From the NCBI GenBank assembly GCA_963830455.1, contig CAWHMT010000008.1, positions 1 to 64,000 of the forward strand: a stretch of 64,000 nt of DNA, in the 5' to 3' direction. How positions within the stretch are numbered: the stretch's first letter is position 1; every line of letters begins with the position of its first letter. The position numbers were made by a program, and so were the translations under genes. Origin of the DNA: 20CM-2-65-7 sp963830455 (lineage in GTDB: Bacteria; Gemmatimonadota; Gemmatimonadetes; Gemmatimonadales; GWC2-71-9). The notes under the pieces were generated by a model. That model ran no database searches. It saw nothing but the letters and a program-made list of their open reading frames with translations, and was not told where the DNA came from. Shown here piece after piece: positions 37,163 through 46,767 of this stretch.

Positions 37163-38439
37163 AACCCGTACAGATGACGGCCGGGATAATGCGCCACGTC
37201 GCCCAGCTCCTCGGCGATGCGCAGCAGCTGATTGTATTTGGCCACGCGCTCGCTGCGCGACGCGCTGCCGGTCTTGATCTGGCCCACCCCCGTCGCCACC
37301 GCGAGGTCGGCGATGAACGTGTCCTCGGTCTCGCCCGAGCGATGCGAGATCACCGAGCCGTAGCCGTTGCCGCGCGCCAGCTCGATGCACTGCAGCGTCT
37401 CGGTGAGCGTGCCGATCTGGTTCACCTTGATGAGGATCGCGTTCGCCACACTCTCCTCGATCCCGCGCGCGAGCCGCTCGGCGTTGGTGCAGAACAGGTC
37501 ATCCCCTACAAGCTGCACCCGCTCCTGCAGCGCTTCCGTGAGCTTTGCCCACCCGGTCCAGTCGTCCTCTGCCAATCCGTCCTCGATGGACACGATCGGG
37601 TAGCGGTCGATCCAGCTCTTGTAGAGCGCGATCATCTCCTCGGCGCTCTTGGTGCCGCCTTTGCTCTTCTTGAAGGTGTAGCTGCCGTTGTCGTACAGCT
37701 CGGACGCGGCCACGTCGAGCGCGATCGCCACATCCTTGCCCGCCTCGAACCCCGCCGCCTCGATCGCGGCCATGATCGCTTCGAGCGCCGCTTCGTCGTT
37801 GGGCAGATCCGGCGCAAAGCCGCCTTCGTCGCCCACGGCGGTCGAGAGCCCACGCTTGGACAGCACCTTCTTGAGCGCATGGAAGACCTCCACACCAGTG
37901 CGCAGCCCCTCGGCGAACGTTTCGGCGCCGATCGGCACCACCATGAATTCCTGACTGTCCACGGTATTCGCCGCGTGCGCGCCACCGTTCAGAATGTTCA
38001 TCATCGGCACCGGCAGCACGTGCGCGACGGGCCCGCCCAGATAGCGATACAGCGGCAGCCCGGCGTCCTGCGCCGCGGCGCGCGCGACGGCGAGCGACAC
38101 CGAGAGAATCGCGTTGGCGCCGAGGTGTCCTTTATTGGGGGTGCCGTCGAGATCGAGCATCGCGTAGTCGATCGTGATCTGATCCTGAGCGGACAATCCT
38201 TCGAGCCGCGGGCCGATGATTTCGTTGACGTTCTTGACGGCTTCGAGCACGCCCTTGCCGCCGAAGCGCTTGGGGTCGCCATCGCGCAGCTCGACCGCTT
38301 CGTGCTCGCCGGTGGAAGCCCCGCTGGGCACGGCGGCCGTGCCGGTCGCGCCGCTCGCGAGGGTGACGTCCGTTTCGAGTGTGGGATTGCCCCGGCTATC
38401 CAGGATTTCGCGCGCGTGAACCGAGATGACCGTGCTCAT
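37159..38439 (-). CDS. eno: Enolase
   Basis: Interconverts 2-phosphoglycerate and phosphoenolpyruvate. The 426-residue protein has the start VISVHAREILDSRGNPTLE, SGASTGEHEAVELRD, the catalytic Glu region, GDEGGFAPDL, the magnesium ligands in SIEDGLAEDDW and LVGDDLF, KVNQIGT with the catalytic Lys, and SHRSGETED. ATG 38439 is chosen on family alignment. Separated from plsC by 13 bases. Fully canonical. Confidence 0.97.
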   Translation of the reverse strand: MSTVISVHAREILDSRGNPTLETDVTLASGATGTAAVPSGASTGEHEAVELRDGDPKRFGGKGVLEAVKNVNEIIGPRLEGLSAQDQITIDYAMLDLDGTPNKGHLGANAILSVSLAVARAAAQDAGLPLYRYLGGPVAHVLPVPMMNILNGGAHAANTVDSQEFMVVPIGAETFAEGLRTGVEVFHALKKVLSKRGLSTAVGDEGGFAPDLPNDEAALEAIMAAIEAAGFEAGKDVAIALDVAASELYDNGSYTFKKSKGGTKSAEEMIALYKSWIDRYPIVSIEDGLAEDDWTGWAKLTEALQERVQLVGDDLFCTNAERLARGIEESVANAILIKVNQIGTLTETLQCIELARGNGYGSVISHRSGETEDTFIADLAVATGVGQIKTGSASRSERVAKYNQLLRIAEELGDVAHYPGRHLYGL

Positions 38440-38452
38440 GTGTGGTCCAACC

Positions 38453-39172
38453 CTATCGTACCTTGGACTGTAGGGCAACCATCGCGGCGCGGACCTGGTC
38501 GCGAAGGCGCTCTCGATCCTGGGGCTGTAGTCCTTTGGTTTCAATCGGGTCACCGACTAGAAGCCTGATGGGCCGGGGCCGCAGGCGCCATGCGCCTTTG
38601 GGGAGGATCTCGAAGGTGTGATGCACGTACACGGGCACGACCGGCACCTGCGCGGCGATCGCCAGACCAAACGGGGCATTCTTGAAGGGCAGCAGCTCAC
38701 CGGTGCGGCTGCGCGTCCCCTCGGGAAACACGACCGGCGAGTTGATCCCGTTGCGGATCATGCGCGCTACTTCGTCGTAGGCTTCGAAGGCCTTTTTTCG
38801 AGCGGCGCGATCGATGGGTATGTGGCCGGCGGCCCGCATCGCCGGGCCCAGCAACGGAATGCGGAACAACTCCTGCTTGGCCAAAAACCTGACGGAGCCG
38901 GGGAGGGTCGCTGACAGCGCCCAGATATCGAACATCGAAGAGTGATTCGAGACGTAGATCACGGGCTGGTTTTTGGGAATCCGCTCGAGCCCTTCGGGCA
39001 CGACGGGAGTTCCGGCGGCTTTCAGGATGTTGCGTGACCAGTCGATCGTGCCCCAGTCATAGATACCGCCGCGGCGATTGGGAATGCGCAGCAGCCCGCC
39101 CAGGACGGTGCCGCCCGCGTGTACGATGCTAGTGAGGAAGAGGACTATGTAATACCAGAGGGTGCGGATCAC
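38453..39172 (-). CDS. plsC: 1-acyl-sn-glycerol-3-phosphate acyltransferase
   Basis: Adds the second acyl chain to lysophosphatidic acid in phospholipid synthesis. The 239-residue protein has one N-terminal hydrophobic segment (WYYIVLFLTSIVHAGGTVLG), the catalytic NHSSMFD (HX4D, near residue 80) and the substrate block VVFPEGTRSRTGEL. GTG start overlaps the thiL stop as GTGA. Confidence 0.93.
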   Translation of the reverse strand: MIRTLWYYIVLFLTSIVHAGGTVLGGLLRIPNRRGGIYDWGTIDWSRNILKAAGTPVVPEGLERIPKNQPVIYVSNHSSMFDIWALSATLPGSVRFLAKQELFRIPLLGPAMRAAGHIPIDRAARKKAFEAYDEVARMIRNGINSPVVFPEGTRSRTGELLPFKNAPFGLAIAAQVPVVPVYVHHTFEILPKGAWRLRPRPIRLLVGDPIETKGLQPQDRERLRDQVRAAMVALQSKVR

Positions 39173-40128
39173 GCGAAGTGATCGAACCCCGCAGGCAACG
39201 GCACCGGTTTGTTGTGATCGAGCAGGCGGACGCCGCCGCGCCGCCCACCCGCGCCGCGCAGGCACGTCCCGATGCGGCTGAGCTCGACGCCGGTTTCCCC
39301 ACGGAATGCCGACGCGCTCGCATCGCCGAATGTCGACGGCATCGTCACCAGCAGCTCGAATTCTTCACCACTCGCGACCGCCGCCATCGCCTCGACGCCC
39401 TCCCAGCAGGGGATCTGCTCCATATTGATCTCGATGCTCACTTCGGACGCAGCCGCGAGATGCTGCGCATCCGCCGCCAGTCCGTCCGAGATGTCGATCA
39501 TCGCCGTCGCGCCATGCGAGGCGAGCCAGCGGCCGGCTTCGATGCGCGGCTCGGGGCATGCGTACCGATTGCGCAGCAGCTTCGACATGCGCTCGCCCTT
39601 ACGCAACGTGTCGAGTGCGAGCGCGGCTCCCCCAAGATAGCCCGTGACCCAGACGGCGTCGCCCGCGCGCGCGCCGGATCGGCGCACGGGATGCTCCGCT
39701 GTACCGATGACGCAGACGTCCACCGTGTATTTCGCCGATCGCGTCATGTCACCGCCCAGGACCTGCGCACGCAGATTCCCGCACATCGCCGCGACCCCTT
39801 CCATGATCTCGACCGCGGGATCGGTCTTCGTCCCGTTGAGCGGCGGCACGCCAAGCGATACGAGGACGCCCAGAGGCGTGGCACCTTCCGCCGCCAGATC
39901 CGACAACGCGGCGCCCGCGGCGCGAAACCCGATCTCCTTGAAGTCCAGCCAATCGGTGCGGAAATGGACGTCCTCGATCGAGGCGTCGATGCTGAGCGCC
40001 AGGGTCGTGCCGCCGACCGCAATCAGCGCGCAGTCGTCCCCCAACGGCGCGTTGTCCGGGAGGAGTTGGGTCAGCCGGCTGAAGATCGCGCGGATGCGAT
40101 CGAATTCCTTGCCAGGCCCGAGGTTCAT
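39169..40128 (-). CDS. thiL: Thiamine-monophosphate kinase
   Basis: Phosphorylates thiamine monophosphate to the coenzyme thiamine pyrophosphate. The 319 residues show GDDCALIAVGG, the metal-binding SIDASIEDVHFRTDW, GGDMTRSAKYTVDVCVIG and MIDISDGLAADAQHL, all typical of the PurM-fold kinase. ATG 40128 overlaps the stop of the propeller lipoprotein gene as ATGA. No TPP riboswitch is seen, as expected deep inside an operon. Confidence 0.95.
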   Translation of the reverse strand: MNLGPGKEFDRIRAIFSRLTQLLPDNAPLGDDCALIAVGGTTLALSIDASIEDVHFRTDWLDFKEIGFRAAGAALSDLAAEGATPLGVLVSLGVPPLNGTKTDPAVEIMEGVAAMCGNLRAQVLGGDMTRSAKYTVDVCVIGTAEHPVRRSGARAGDAVWVTGYLGGAALALDTLRKGERMSKLLRNRYACPEPRIEAGRWLASHGATAMIDISDGLAADAQHLAAASEVSIEINMEQIPCWEGVEAMAAVASGEEFELLVTMPSTFGDASASAFRGETGVELSRIGTCLRGAGGRRGGVRLLDHNKPVPLPAGFDHFA

Positions 40129-41579
40129 TGGATGCGCACCAGCCCGCTGTCGGTGGCTGCCCACAGATAGTCACGATCGGTGGCGAGATCGCGCACCGCG
40201 GCGGGTACCTCGAACGGCATCGCGTGCACGTGCATCAGCCCGCTGCGAATGTCGGCCTGGGCGAGACCGCGCGTCCCACCAATCCAGAGCTCGCCTTGCG
40301 GTGTGGTCGTCAGCGCCGTGGGAATGCCGAGCGCCAGCGGCAACGGCACAGGTGTCCACGCCTGTGTCGCCGGGTCCCGCCAGAGCAGCTCCCTTTCGGT
40401 CGCCATCACGATGATGTCCTGAAGTCGCGCGAGCGCGTAAATGGGCACGCGCAGGCTCGCGCGCTCACGCAGCTCAAAAGGAATTGTCATATCGACCCTG
40501 CCAGGCGCTACGTAAGCGAGGCCGGAGCTCGTTCCAACCCAGAGCGTATCACCGGCCACGAGCAAGCTCGTGATTGCGATACCGCGCGGCTCGAGGTCCT
40601 GTACCCATTCGTTCGCTGTTATTAAGGAAAGGCCCTGCGTCGTTCCGGCCCACATGCCTCTTGGGGAACGCTCCAGGCAGGTCGCATCGGGCAGGTCCCA
40701 CTGTCGTGCGGAAACGCCGGTCGAATCGACGCGCAGCACGCCCTGCTCGGTAGCGATCCACAGCTGATCACCGTCCGCGAGCAAGCGGCGCGCGTACAAG
40801 AAAGAAAAGCCCAGCGCCGCTCGCCCGCCTTCAGAAGTCCTGGTCGATGACAAATCGCTTGCCACCCAGCTCAGCCCACGGCGCTGCGCGCGTCCGGCGA
40901 TTGCGCTCGTCGCGGCCCAGACGCCGCGCGGCGCGGATGCCACCGCACCGACGCCGGGGGCGAGCAATCCGTAGGAAAGCACTTCCCATTCTCCGGTTTG
41001 CTTATCGACACGAACCAGCCCCAGACCGCTCGTACCGAAGAAGATCTCCGGTCGGTCGGGCGTCGCGGCCGCCGCTGTGAACCTGTACGTGCGCTGGCGC
41101 CGGTCGGTCAGAATCGCCGCCTGCATCGCATCAACTCGTGGGGCGCTCGCCAGCGCCGCCTCGACTGTGAGGGTCTGGTTAGCCTCGTTGGAAGCGAGGG
41201 CGCCGGGCGTCCACGTGCGTCCATCCACGTCGTACCGGATGTACCCAACCCCGGGGCCGAGGTCGAGCCAGACCGCGTTCGCCGACGGGTCGGCAATGGC
41301 GCGCCGCACCACGGGCGACGGATAGCCGTCGATCGCCGTCACCGGCATGCGGAAGCGGCGCGCGACGCGATCGTAGATCAGGAGGCCGTGCGTCGTGGCC
41401 GCGTACACGAACCACGACGACGCGGCGACCGCCTGAACTTCGGAGAAATCGGAAATCACCACGCGGTTGTCCGGACTGAAGATCCGGGCTGGTCGGACGC
41501 TGCCGGGGCGCGCGGACGATGAGCACGCGACCAACACCGCCGCCAGCGTTGCGGCCTTACAACAGGTCTGGAGCTTCAA
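40125..41579 (-). CDS. Beta-propeller lipoprotein
   Basis: A 484-residue protein with a lipobox LVACSSS near residue 19 and repeated blade-like units ending in G(T/I)xxGL (FFGTSGLGLVRVDKQTG, WIATEQGVLRVDSTG, WAGTTQGLSLITAN, WVGTSSGLAYVAPG, WIGGTRGLAQADIRSG, WAATDSGLVRI). These match the two-component-regulator propeller type. Such surface or periplasmic propellers often bind polymers or assemble proteins; this one has no catalytic domain. It sits between the NAD(P)HX repair gene (23-base overlap) and thiL, an odd place for a secreted protein. Confidence 0.72.
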   Translation of the reverse strand: MKLQTCCKAATLAAVLVACSSSARPGSVRPARIFSPDNRVVISDFSEVQAVAASSWFVYAATTHGLLIYDRVARRFRMPVTAIDGYPSPVVRRAIADPSANAVWLDLGPGVGYIRYDVDGRTWTPGALASNEANQTLTVEAALASAPRVDAMQAAILTDRRQRTYRFTAAAATPDRPEIFFGTSGLGLVRVDKQTGEWEVLSYGLLAPGVGAVASAPRGVWAATSAIAGRAQRRGLSWVASDLSSTRTSEGGRAALGFSFLYARRLLADGDQLWIATEQGVLRVDSTGVSARQWDLPDATCLERSPRGMWAGTTQGLSLITANEWVQDLEPRGIAITSLLVAGDTLWVGTSSGLAYVAPGRVDMTIPFELRERASLRVPIYALARLQDIIVMATERELLWRDPATQAWTPVPLPLALGIPTALTTTPQGELWIGGTRGLAQADIRSGLMHVHAMPFEVPAAVRDLATDRDYLWAATDSGLVRIQ

Positions 41580-43095
41580 GATCTACGAGGATTGGAGGCC
41601 GACGCGGCTTCACGGATTGCCAGGCCCGCCACACGTCGGGGAGCGCGGCGAGCACGTCGGCGGGTCGCAAGCTCCGGGCCGTCCACTGCCGGGCACCCTG
41701 CTCCGCCGCGCGCCCGAGCGCGTGCGCGCCAAGTCCCGCGGCTTCCGCGGCGGCGGTGCCCCGCGCCAGGAAGGCGCCGATGAAGCCGGCGAGCAGGTCG
41801 CCGCTTCCACCCGTGGCGAGACCGGGATTGCCGCTCGCCACGACCTGCTCGGGACCACGGAGATCGGCGATCACGGTCGGGACGCCCTTCAGCAATATGG
41901 TGCACTTGAGCTTGGCGGCCGCGCGCGCCGCGGCGGACCAGCGGTCGTTCGCCGCTTCGTCGGCGAGCACGTCGCCGGCGAGCGCCCGAAACTCCCCAAG
42001 ATGCGGTGTGGCGACGAGGGGTCGGGGACTGGGGACTAGGGGCTCGGGGGTCACATGGAGGGCATCGGCGTCCAACACCGTCGGCACGGCTCGACGGGAA
42101 AGCACGGCCGCAAGAAAACTCTTGCGGTCCGCGCGAGGCTCGCGGCCCAACCCCGGACCGATCACCACGGCGTCTGCCCAATCGATCGCTTCCACTACGC
42201 CCGGCTCGAGCTGTTCACCGAAGTCGGTTTCGACGGTCAGTAGATCGGGAAGGCTTGCCTGCGCGGCGGCGATCGTCTCGCGCGCGGCGACGAGCTTCAC
42301 GAGACCCGCGCCGGCGGCCAGGGCGGCACGGGCGGCATGCAGCGCCGCGCCGCTCATGCCGTTCGCCCCGCCGATCACACACACGCGTCCGCGATCGCCC
42401 TTGTGCATCTGCGGCGCGAGGCGCGGCAGCCGCTCAGCCGCCCAGGCGTCGGTCACGAGCACCGGCCACGCGGCATCCGGAGGTGGGAATCCGATGTCGA
42501 CGACGACGACTTTGCCGCACCATTCGCGCGCAAGCAGGTGACCACGGCGCGGGCCGCCAAATGTCACCGTGAGCTGCGCGCGCACCGGCCCGTGCGCCTC
42601 GCCGCTCGTCAGGTCGAGCCCCGTCGGACCATCCACGGCCAGGATCGGCGCGCCATAGTCGGCCAGTCGCTGCGCCAGGGCGAGCACATCGCCTTTCGCG
42701 GGTCCGGCCGCGCCCGTGCCGAGCAGCGCATCGACCGCGACCGCGGCCTGCGGCCACGGCTCCTCGCGTCCCAGCTCGCGCACGCCGTCGAGCCGCGCCA
42801 GCGCGCGATTGTCGATTGCATCGTCGGTCTTCGGATCGACCGAGGCCACCCACACCGGAATCCCGCCCGCATGCAGCGCGCGCGCGATCACCCAACCGTC
42901 ACCGCCGTTGTTGCCGGCGCCGGCGGCGATCAGAACCCCGCCGGTTGTGGCGGCAGGCAGCTCCGCCACGAGCAGCTGCACGATCGCGCGACCCGCCGTT
43001 TCCATCAGGACGCGGCTCGGAATCCGGTACTGTGTGCGGGCCGCCGCATCCCACGCCGCCGCTTCGCTCGCCGCCAGAACCGGAATCGGATTCAC
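41557..43095 (-). CDS. nnr: Bifunctional NAD(P)H-hydrate epimerase/dehydratase
   Basis: Repairs NADHX and NADPHX, hydrated cofactors formed by heat or by side reactions of glyceraldehyde-3-phosphate dehydrogenase. The N-terminal YjeF-type epimerase domain (GGVLIAAGAGNNGGDGWVIA, about residues 1-215) is joined to the ADP-dependent dehydratase domain (CVIGGANGMSGAALHAARAAL, IGPGLG, GNPGLATGGSGDLLAGFIGA). A heptamer tract (42017-42051) adds a Pro-rich loop immediately before the conserved ATPHLGEF. GTG start overlaps the MEMO gene stop. Confidence 0.93.
   Translation of the reverse strand: MNPIPVLAASEAAAWDAAARTQYRIPSRVLMETAGRAIVQLLVAELPAATTGGVLIAAGAGNNGGDGWVIARALHAGGIPVWVASVDPKTDDAIDNRALARLDGVRELGREEPWPQAAVAVDALLGTGAAGPAKGDVLALAQRLADYGAPILAVDGPTGLDLTSGEAHGPVRAQLTVTFGGPRRGHLLAREWCGKVVVVDIGFPPPDAAWPVLVTDAWAAERLPRLAPQMHKGDRGRVCVIGGANGMSGAALHAARAALAAGAGLVKLVAARETIAAAQASLPDLLTVETDFGEQLEPGVVEAIDWADAVVIGPGLGREPRADRKSFLAAVLSRRAVPTVLDADALHVTPEPLVPSPRPLVATPHLGEFRALAGDVLADEAANDRWSAAARAAAKLKCTILLKGVPTVIADLRGPEQVVASGNPGLATGGSGDLLAGFIGAFLARGTAAAEAAGLGAHALGRAAEQGARQWTARSLRPADVLAALPDVWRAWQSVKPRRPPILVDLEAPDLL
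42017..42051. repeat. Heptamer tandem repeat inside nnr
   Basis: Five 7-base units on the plus strand: AGGGGTC, GGGGACT, GGGGACT, AGGGGCT, CGGGGGT. In the protein this is the loop PEPLVPSPRPLV ahead of the TPH motif. Thirty-five bases do not divide by three, so flanking changes must have kept the frame. The unit is close to the TAGGGNC arrays at 18471 and 52958. Confidence 0.78.
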
Positions 43096-43928
43096 GAAAT
43101 CACCACCCCCGCGTAGCCCACCACGCGCTCGTTATCGCCAGAGATCCACCCGGAGTGGCGGTAGTCTACCACCTCGGCCCGGTTCGCGCCCAAGGCCCTG
43201 GCCGCGGCCAGCACGATGGCAGCCGGCCCGCGGCCGCACATCGAAATCCGGTCGCGCTTGCACCGCGCCAGCAACTCCTCCCCGTCGAGCGCGCCTACCG
43301 CTTCGAGCGCCGTGTGATCCTTGCGCTCCGAGACGGCCGCCGGTTCGTAATGGTTGAGGTCGCTCGAGGCGAGCAGCAGGACCGGCTCGCCCGCGGCCTG
43401 GACCAGCCGCGCGAGCATCTCGCCCAAAGCCTTCGCCGGTTGCCATTGGTCCCACGCGATGACGAGCGGGACGATGCGCACGTCGGTGCGCAACATCTGA
43501 AGAAAGGGCAGCTCGACTTCGATCGCATGTTCGCCGCGATGCGCGTCGTGATCGACACCGACCATCCCATGAGAAATCTCCATGAGCGCTCGGGCGGCAT
43601 CCGCATCCACCATCACATCTCCGAGCGGAGTCTGAAACGCCCCTGCTTCCCAGATCGAGACTCCTTCTTTGGCTTCGCTGATGCCGGTGTGATTAGGCGC
43701 CAGGATGATGACGAGGCCGGGGATGGTTGTACGGGCAAAGACGCAGGCCGCGGTTGGGCCCGAGTAGAGGTAACCGGCATGCGGCACAATGACGGCGGGG
43801 AAAGGCGCGGGAGGTGTCGAGCCAACATCTCTGCGGGCGTCGGCGAGCAAGGTCGCGACGACCGCGCGCAACTCGGCTGGATCTTTGGGATAGAACCGCC
43901 CCGCGACCGCAGGCGGACGAACGCTCAC
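43092..43928 (-). CDS. amrB: MEMO1/AmrB-family protein
   Basis: A 278-residue protein of the MEMO family, related to class III extradiol dioxygenases. The family opening RPPAVAGRFYP, the metal-site block VPHAGYLYSG, ILAPNHTG, HRGEHAIEVELPFLQ and SSDLNHYEP are all present. In many prokaryotes it is encoded with AmrA and a radical SAM protein (AmmeMemoRadiSam system) of unsettled function; neither partner is seen in this window. GTG start overlaps the Minf_1886-type gene by four bases. Confidence 0.87.
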   Translation of the reverse strand: MSVRPPAVAGRFYPKDPAELRAVVATLLADARRDVGSTPPAPFPAVIVPHAGYLYSGPTAACVFARTTIPGLVIILAPNHTGISEAKEGVSIWEAGAFQTPLGDVMVDADAARALMEISHGMVGVDHDAHRGEHAIEVELPFLQMLRTDVRIVPLVIAWDQWQPAKALGEMLARLVQAAGEPVLLLASSDLNHYEPAAVSERKDHTALEAVGALDGEELLARCKRDRISMCGRGPAAIVLAAARALGANRAEVVDYRHSGWISGDNERVVGYAGVVIS

Positions 43929-44320
43929 TCCGAGGAAGGCACTCCCGGCCAGCGATATCCGGACCCGGCTTTGAAGACCTCGGCAAAATCGTAGACCCGC
44001 TCGAAATCCTCGAGCCGATCACTCGGCTGGCGCGCGAGCAGGCCGACATCTATGAGCATGAACACGATCTGCCCAAAGTCATCCGTCGTGCAGATGCCCC
44101 AGTGCGTCAGCACCGAATTGGCGAGCATCCCGAACTGCTCCAGCGCGAAGTCGCGGCACGCCCAGGCGAGTTCCCCGCCGCTGAGGTGTCGCCGCGCGGG
44201 GAGCTTGGTCTGCGCGTACTCGAGCGCCGCGAGCACGAACACGTAGGCGCGCTCGTTGTACTTGCCGTCCCGCTTGCGAAGCTCGGCGAGCGCGGCTTCG
44301 AGGGTCGCGACGTCGCTCAT
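43925..44320 (-). CDS. Small conserved protein, Minf_1886-like
   Basis: A 131-residue soluble protein with ERAYVFVLAALEYAQTKL, HLSGGELAWACRDFALEQFG, VLTHWGICTTDDFGQIVFML and a Tyr/Trp-rich end. The pattern resembles the Minf_1886 family found mainly in Planctomycetes-Verrucomicrobia relatives and Gemmatimonadota; no function is known. It is coupled to lon upstream (ATGA) and to the MEMO gene downstream (GTGA), so stoichiometric production with the protease is likely. Confidence 0.6.
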   Translation of the reverse strand: MSDVATLEAALAELRKRDGKYNERAYVFVLAALEYAQTKLPARRHLSGGELAWACRDFALEQFGMLANSVLTHWGICTTDDFGQIVFMLIDVGLLARQPSDRLEDFERVYDFAEVFKAGSGYRWPGVPSSE

Positions 44321-46767
44321 CGTCTGGCTTCGCCCGGAGGCGGTGGCGCGGCGGGAGGGGATGGAGGGGTTGACGGTGATGTCACGACCCGGATCCCCCC
44401 GGAGCGGCGTTCCGTCCGCTCTTCGGCCAGCGGCGCGTCGAGCAGCGCATATTCGAGCACATCGTCAATCGTTTCCACGAGCTTGATATCAAGCAACTTC
44501 CGTACCTCTTCCGGTAAGTCAATAAGGTCGTTCTTGTTTCGTTCCGGCACGAGGACGGAGGTCACCCCTGCGCGTGCCGCCGCCGTGAGCTTTTCCTTGA
44601 GCCCCCCGATCGGCAGCACCCGGCCGCGCAGCGTCAGCTCGCCCGTCATGGCGACTTCGTGCCGCGCCGGCCGGCGGCACAACAGCGAGGCCAGCGCGGC
44701 CGCGATCGTGATGCCGGCCGACGGCCCATCCTTGGGCACGCCCCCGGCCGGGACGTGCAAGTGCACGTCCGACTGGGTAAATGCGTCCTGCGGGATCCCG
44801 AGTGCCCCCGCGCGGGCGCGCAGCAGACTCCAGGCGGCCTGCGCCGATTCCTTCATTACGTCGCCGAGCTGGCCGGTGAGAGTGATCTGCCCTTTGCCCG
44901 GCATCCGGATCGCCTCGATGAACATGATGTCGCCGCCAACCGGGGTCCACGCCAGACCGGTCGCAACGCCGATTTCCGGCGCGCGTCCCGCGACTTCACT
45001 CTGCACTTTCGGTTGACCGGCGTACTTCTCCAGGTTCTTCGAGGACACCCTCACCACCTTCGCCCCACCCTCGACGACTTCCAATGCGGCCTTGCGCAGC
45101 ACGCCCTGGATCTCGCGCTCGAGCTGGCGCACGCCCGCTTCGCGCGTGTATTCGGCGATCAGGCGATCGAGCGCCCCATCGGCGATGTACGCGCGCTCGT
45201 CGTGCTTGCCCTTGCCGAGTCCCGTCTCCTTGAGCTGGCGCGGCATCAGATAGCGTTTGGCGATCTGGAGCTTCTCCGACGGCGTGTAGCCGACCAGCGT
45301 GAGCAGCTCCATCCGATCGAGCAGCGGATCGGGAATCGGCACGGTGCTGTTCGCGGTCGCGATGAACATCACGCCCGAGAGATCGAACGGCACCTCGAGG
45401 TAGTGATCGACGAACGTCGAGTTCTGAGCCGGATCGAGCACCTCGAGCAATGCCGCGGTCGGATCACCGCGCACGTCAGAACCCATCTTGTCGACCTCAT
45501 CGAGCATCAGCACCGGGGTGCGCGACTCGCTGCGCTGGAGCGAATGGATGATGCGGCCCGGAATCGCGCCGACGTACGTGCGCCGGTGGCCGCGGATCTC
45601 CGCCTCATCGCGCACGCCGCCGAGCGAGACGCGCGTGAACTTGCGGCCCAGCGCTTCGGCGATGCTCTGGCCGAGCGAGGTCTTGCCGACGCCCGGCGGG
45701 CCCACGAAGCAGAGAATCGAGCCCCGCGCGTCGGGATTGAGGGTGCGGACCGCGAGATACTCGAGGATCCGTTCCTTGATCGTCTTCAGGTCATAGTGGT
45801 CGCGATCGAGGATTTCGCGCGCCGTCTTGAGATCGAGCCGGTCCTGGGTCACGCGGCTCCATGGCAGCGCCGCGAACACGTCGAGGTAGGTGCGGGCGAC
45901 CTGATACTCCGCCGATTGCGGCGACATCTGGCGGAGCCGCTTCAGCTCGCGGTCGGCGACCTTCTTCGCCTCCGCGGAGAGCTGGGCCTCGTCGAGCCGC
46001 TTCGCCAGCTCTTCCAGCTCGTCGTCGCCTTCTCCTTCGCCGAGCTCCTGCCGGATCACCTGGAGCTGCTCGCGCAACACGTACTCGCGCTGATTCTGAT
46101 CGAGTCGCGTCTTGACCTTTTCCTGGATCTGCGTGCCGACCTCCAGCACCTGGAGCTCCTGCACCAGGAATTCCTGGAGCCGCTCCAGCCGGCGCGTCAC
46201 GTCGTCGATCGCGAGCAGCTCGGCCTTGGCGGGGAGCGCGAGATCGAGGTTCGCGGCGATGAAATCGGACAGCTTGCCCGCCTCGGTGATCCCGGAGAGG
46301 ACTTCGTGCAGCTCGGCGCCGAGGTAGGGCGCGATGTCGATCACGCGCGAGAATTGCGCGATGACGGTGCGCTTCAGCGCTTCGGTCCGCGCGTCTTCGA
46401 GCAGGTTCTCGTTGAGCGGCTCCGCTTCCGCCATCAGCCACTTCTCGCCCTGCGCCACGTCCTTGAGGCGCGCGCGTTCCAGACCCTGCACCATCACGCG
46501 CACCGAGCCGTCGCCCAGCTTGAGCATCCGCACGATCGTGCCGAGCGTGCCGACGTCGTAGAGCTGGTGCGGGAGCGTGTTCATGACGGCGCCTTCGAGC
46601 GGCTCGACGCCGCCCACCGACTTCACCACGCCGAGCAGCAGGCGCTTCTCGCCCTGGATGATCTCGTCGATCAGTTGGACGGCTTTGGGATCGGTGAGGG
46701 CCAGCGGCAAGACAACGTGGGGATAGACGACGAGCTGGCCCAGGGGGAGGACCGGCAGGCGTTCCAT
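44317..46767 (-). CDS. lon: ATP-dependent protease Lon
   Basis: Cytosolic AAA+ serine protease that removes damaged and regulatory proteins. The 816-residue enzyme has the N-terminal substrate domain (LPVLPLGQLVVYPHVVLPL), a coiled-coil region, Walker A GPPGVGKTS (near residue 357), Walker B VLMLDEVDKMG, and the protease domain with the catalytic Ser in KDGPSAGITIAAAL (near residue 684) and Lys further on. The C-terminus is a Pro/Ala tail. Its ATG overlaps the hsp20 stop by one base (TAATG). Confidence 0.96.
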   Translation of the reverse strand: MERLPVLPLGQLVVYPHVVLPLALTDPKAVQLIDEIIQGEKRLLLGVVKSVGGVEPLEGAVMNTLPHQLYDVGTLGTIVRMLKLGDGSVRVMVQGLERARLKDVAQGEKWLMAEAEPLNENLLEDARTEALKRTVIAQFSRVIDIAPYLGAELHEVLSGITEAGKLSDFIAANLDLALPAKAELLAIDDVTRRLERLQEFLVQELQVLEVGTQIQEKVKTRLDQNQREYVLREQLQVIRQELGEGEGDDELEELAKRLDEAQLSAEAKKVADRELKRLRQMSPQSAEYQVARTYLDVFAALPWSRVTQDRLDLKTAREILDRDHYDLKTIKERILEYLAVRTLNPDARGSILCFVGPPGVGKTSLGQSIAEALGRKFTRVSLGGVRDEAEIRGHRRTYVGAIPGRIIHSLQRSESRTPVLMLDEVDKMGSDVRGDPTAALLEVLDPAQNSTFVDHYLEVPFDLSGVMFIATANSTVPIPDPLLDRMELLTLVGYTPSEKLQIAKRYLMPRQLKETGLGKGKHDERAYIADGALDRLIAEYTREAGVRQLEREIQGVLRKAALEVVEGGAKVVRVSSKNLEKYAGQPKVQSEVAGRAPEIGVATGLAWTPVGGDIMFIEAIRMPGKGQITLTGQLGDVMKESAQAAWSLLRARAGALGIPQDAFTQSDVHLHVPAGGVPKDGPSAGITIAAALASLLCRRPARHEVAMTGELTLRGRVLPIGGLKEKLTAAARAGVTSVLVPERNKNDLIDLPEEVRKLLDIKLVETIDDVLEYALLDAPLAEERTERRSGGIRVVTSPSTPPSPPAAPPPPGEARR

